This document shows, in pieces, positions 35,101 to 37,683 of a stretch of 37,683 bases of DNA; the stretch's first letter is position 1; every line of letters begins with the position of its first letter. The translations under genes and the position numbers were made by a program. Source of the stretch: Testudinibacter crocodili (lineage in GTDB: Bacteria > Pseudomonadota > Gammaproteobacteria > Enterobacterales > Pasteurellaceae); assembly GCA_006228005.1 (NCBI GenBank), contig VDHG01000077.1, forward strand, positions 1 to 37,683. Reading direction: 5' to 3'. Under the pieces are notes generated by a model. It was given only the letters and a program-made list of their open reading frames with translations. It made no database searches and was not told the DNA's origin.

Positions 35101-36000
35101 ATGAAAATCTTTATCACCGGCGGCACGGGTCTTATCGGACAGGTTCTCACTCGCTCCTTGCTATCGCAAGGGCATCAACTGACCCTTTTAAGCCGCAATC
35201 CTGCACAAGCACGCAGCAAATTTCCCGATTTGGATCTGGAATTTGTACCGACCCTGAACAGCTATTCCAGTTTCGATCAATATAATGCAGTGATCAACCT
35301 CGCCGGCGAGCCGATTTTTGACAAGGCATGGCACGATGAGCAGAAAAAACAGCTGATCGACAGCCGCATCAAAATCACCGAGCGTTTAGTGGAGCTAATT
35401 AATGCCGGCAAAACGCCACCACACAGCTTTATCTCCGGTTCCGCCGTCGGCTATTACGGTGATAATGGCGAAAGTGCGGTCAGCGAGGACAATCCGAAAG
35501 GCGATCAATTTCCGGCGCAACTCTGTTATCAATGGGAACAAGCAGCGCTGCAAGCCAACAGCCGTACCTGCCTGCTGCGCACTGCCAATGTGCTGTCAAC
35601 ACACGGCGGTGCATTGGCAAAAATGCTGCCGCTGTATAAGTACGGTTTAGGCGGCAAGCTGGGTTCCGGCAAACAGTATTGGGCATGGATCCACCGCCAA
35701 GATATGGTGGCGGCAATTGAATTTCTGCTTAATCACCCGACTTGCCAAGGCGCCTTTAACCTGTGTAGCCCGAATCCGGTGCGCAACCGTGAGTTTAACC
35801 GCACTTTGGCTAACACCTTGCACCGACCGCACTTTGCCTTTGTGCCGGCGTTTATGCTCAAACTGGTGTTCGGTGAACGGGCGCAGTTGCTGTTGGACAG
35901 CCAAAATATTTTGCCTTGCCGTTTAATCAAAGCCGGGTTTGAATTCCGCTTCGACAAGCTTGCCGACGCCTTGCACGATTGCATTAAAAACAAGAGTTAA
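35101..36000 (+). CDS. yfcH: Epimerase family protein YfcH (TIGR01777 type)
   Basis: The start is the ATG at 35101 (299 aa), with GAGGAG 5 nt upstream; a GTG two codons earlier is in frame. It is an NAD(P)-binding Rossmann protein of the extended short-chain dehydrogenase family: GGTGLIG at 7-13, NLAGEPI, and SGSAVGYYG with the catalytic tyrosine region. E. coli YfcH is 297 aa. The substrate is unknown. It follows argR by 79 nt. Three uptake signals lie within it. Confidence 0.88.
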   Translation: MKIFITGGTGLIGQVLTRSLLSQGHQLTLLSRNPAQARSKFPDLDLEFVPTLNSYSSFDQYNAVINLAGEPIFDKAWHDEQKKQLIDSRIKITERLVELINAGKTPPHSFISGSAVGYYGDNGESAVSEDNPKGDQFPAQLCYQWEQAALQANSRTCLLRTANVLSTHGGALAKMLPLYKYGLGGKLGSGKQYWAWIHRQDMVAAIEFLLNHPTCQGAFNLCSPNPVRNREFNRTLANTLHRPHFAFVPAFMLKLVFGERAQLLLDSQNILPCRLIKAGFEFRFDKLADALHDCIKNKS

Positions 36001-36109
36001 ATGTAGGGTCTGGTGATGTTTGTTTATATAGATCCTAGATTATTGTTACGGTTTTGGCTGTCGGCTATGGTACAATTTGCGCTCATTTACACACAACAAA
36101 CCGAAACGC

Positions 36110-37683
36110 ATGACTGCCGCAAAAAAGACAATGCCAAATTCAACCGCTGCTAAAAAAAACAAATCAAAATCGGCGTCAGCACCGAAAAGTTTTAACCGCC
36201 GCAACTGCCTGATGTTCGGGCTGAAAGTCGGTTTTACCGCACTTTGCTGTATGGCGTTTTACTTGATCTATTTGGACGGACAAATTCGTTCCAAAATGGA
36301 CGGCAAATTGTGGCAACTGCCGGCAGAAGTTTACGGTAATATTCAAAGTGTGCGCCGCTCCGACAGTGATTCGCTGAATCAAATCACAAGCCTATTACTG
36401 GACAACGGCTACCGCCAAACCAACTTATTAGGCACACCGGGCGATTTCAAACTGGAAAACGGCAGCATTGTGTTAATCCGCCGTGCTTTTCCGTTCCCGG
36501 ACGGTGCCGAGCCACAGCGTGTATTGCGGCTGCGTTTTAATCAAAATAAATTGAACGTTATCGAAGACTTGGTCAATCGCCGTACCGTTGATGAATTTCG
36601 TTTTGACCCCAAGTTGATCGCAATGTTGCAATCTAACAACGAAGATCGCCTCGCAACACCACTGCATCAATACCCGCGCTTATTAATCGATACCCTGTTG
36701 TTGGTGGAAGATCGCCGTTTTTATCAACATGATGGCGTAAGTCTGTTGGGGATTAGCCGCGCCTTGATCACCAATATTCAAGCCGGACAAACAGTGCAAG
36801 GTGGCAGCACCTTGACCCAACAATTGGTGAAAAATCTGTTTTTAAGCAATGAACGCAGCCTAACGCGTAAAGTGAATGAGGCGTTAATGGCAGTGCTGAT
36901 GGATGCTCGTTATGATAAAAACCGAATTTTGGAAACCTATCTGAACGAAGTCTATCTGGCACAAGACGGCGACACCCAAATTCACGGCTTCGCCTTGGCA
37001 AGCCAGTTCTTTTTCGGACGTCCGGTGCAAGAAATCAGCCTCGACCAAATTGCGTTATTGGTCGGTATGGTGAAAGGTCCGTCGCTGTATAACCCGTGGC
37101 GCAACCCAAATAACGCTTTACAACGGCGCAATGTGGTGCTGAAAACCATGTTGGAACACACAATCATCGATCAAAAATTGTATGATCTACTCAGTGCTCG
37201 TCCGCTTGGAGTGCAGGCTCGCGGCTCAATTAACAAATCGCAACCGGCATTTATGCAGTTGTTACAACAAGATCTGCAACAGCAATTGAGCGAAGCGAAA
37301 GCCAATAATCTGTCCGGCGCACGCATTTTCACTACCTTAAACAGCCAGAAACAGCGTGCTGCTGAGCGCGCCTTGATCAACGCGGTGCAACAATTAAAAG
37401 TGAAACAAAAAATTGCCGATTTGGAATCAGCAATGGTCGTTGCGGATTATCGCAACGGCGCCGTGTTGGCAATGGTTGGCGGCGTACAAACCCAATATGC
37501 CGGTTTCAACCGTGCATTACGTTCACAGCGTCAAATCGGCTCGTTGGTGAAACCGCCGGTCTATCTTGCCGCCTTATCAGAACCACAAAATTTTCGGCTG
37601 AATACCCCGATTGAAAACCGCCCTTTAACGATTAAAATCAAAGGCAGTGCCGACTGGCAACCACGCAACTATGATAATAAATT
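36110..37683 (+). CDS. mrcB: Penicillin-binding protein 1B, partial (runs off the window)
   Basis: The first 524 codons are present. A lysine-rich cytoplasmic tail (1-31) is followed by one membrane segment (about 33-54) and a UB2H-type linker. The GT51 glycosyltransferase domain has catalytic Glu200 in VEDRRFYQHDG and then GGSTLTQQLVKNLFLS. The transpeptidase domain begins later, with nucleophile Ser478 and Lys481 in GSLVKP. It polymerises and cross-links peptidoglycan. The UB2H-type region and overall order favour PBP1B over PBP1A. TACAAT at 36071-36076 may be its -10 box. No strong Shine-Dalgarno was seen. Confidence 0.92.
   Translation, partial: MTAAKKTMPNSTAAKKNKSKSASAPKSFNRRNCLMFGLKVGFTALCCMAFYLIYLDGQIRSKMDGKLWQLPAEVYGNIQSVRRSDSDSLNQITSLLLDNGYRQTNLLGTPGDFKLENGSIVLIRRAFPFPDGAEPQRVLRLRFNQNKLNVIEDLVNRRTVDEFRFDPKLIAMLQSNNEDRLATPLHQYPRLLIDTLLLVEDRRFYQHDGVSLLGISRALITNIQAGQTVQGGSTLTQQLVKNLFLSNERSLTRKVNEALMAVLMDARYDKNRILETYLNEVYLAQDGDTQIHGFALASQFFFGRPVQEISLDQIALLVGMVKGPSLYNPWRNPNNALQRRNVVLKTMLEHTIIDQKLYDLLSARPLGVQARGSINKSQPAFMQLLQQDLQQQLSEAKANNLSGARIFTTLNSQKQRAAERALINAVQQLKVKQKIADLESAMVVADYRNGAVLAMVGGVQTQYAGFNRALRSQRQIGSLVKPPVYLAALSEPQNFRLNTPIENRPLTIKIKGSADWQPRNYDNK

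Noticed and set aside
1-37683. CRISPR array, tRNA or rRNA genes
   Set aside because: No regularly spaced direct repeats and no tRNA or rRNA signature were seen on reading; the repeated 9-mers are uptake signals at irregular spacing.

Overview
The window is chromosomal DNA from a member of the Pasteurellaceae, on the Haemophilus/Aggregatibacter/Pasteurella side of the family. The main evidence is at least 45 copies of the Hin-type DNA uptake signal (AAGTGCGGT or its complement) spread over the window. Gene content and local order support this: mdh-argR-yfcH, pepN/purE/purK/aspC, a tautomerase-like gene between trpG and trpD, and an fhuCDB-receptor cluster. I cannot name genus or species from sequence alone. 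No rRNA, tRNA or CRISPR array was seen.

Layout. 1-320 is gene-free and highly structured. 321-9190 is core metabolism: an MscS-type channel (-), tehB (+), pyrD (-), pepN (-), purE-purK (+) and aspC (+). 9232-10570 is a small AT-rich accessory patch with a GIY-YIG-type protein, a pair of palindromic repeats, the C-terminal stump of a HigB/Gp49-like toxin and its intact HTH antitoxin. 10635-12104 is cardiolipin synthase. 12219-17985 is a ferric-siderophore import operon (fhuC, fhuD, fhuB and a TonB-dependent receptor). 18104-18735 is a vapBC toxin-antitoxin pair. 18760-21045 is moaACDE on the minus strand, led by a strong candidate for a molybdenum-cofactor riboswitch, with a divergent YvcK/YbhK-type gene and then sohB (-).

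23500-32614 is the complete tryptophan pathway (trpE, trpG, trpD, trpCF, trpB, trpA), broken in two places. A brnT-brnA toxin-antitoxin pair lies between trpE and trpG. A REP-associated tyrosine transposase (RAYT) with inverted palindromes on both sides lies between trpCF and trpB. trpE and trpG each have a sigma70 promoter carrying the same 20-bp TrpR operator, so the two anthranilate synthase subunits remain co-regulated although they are no longer adjacent. A tautomerase-like gene and a glutathione-S-transferase-like gene ride in the same operon.

32640-37683 holds a likely terminator, an IS3-type transposase remnant, a GFA-family zinc protein (-), mdh (-), argR (+), a YfcH-type epimerase (+) and the start of mrcB (PBP1B), which runs off the end.

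The main theme is a conserved core with small mobile or addictive modules at gene junctions: a decayed HigBA-type pair, vapBC, brnTA, a RAYT with REP palindromes and an IS3 scar. None is clearly a wholly new system. The most distinctive arrangement is the RAYT/REP unit inside the trp gene set together with the duplicated TrpR operator around brnTA.
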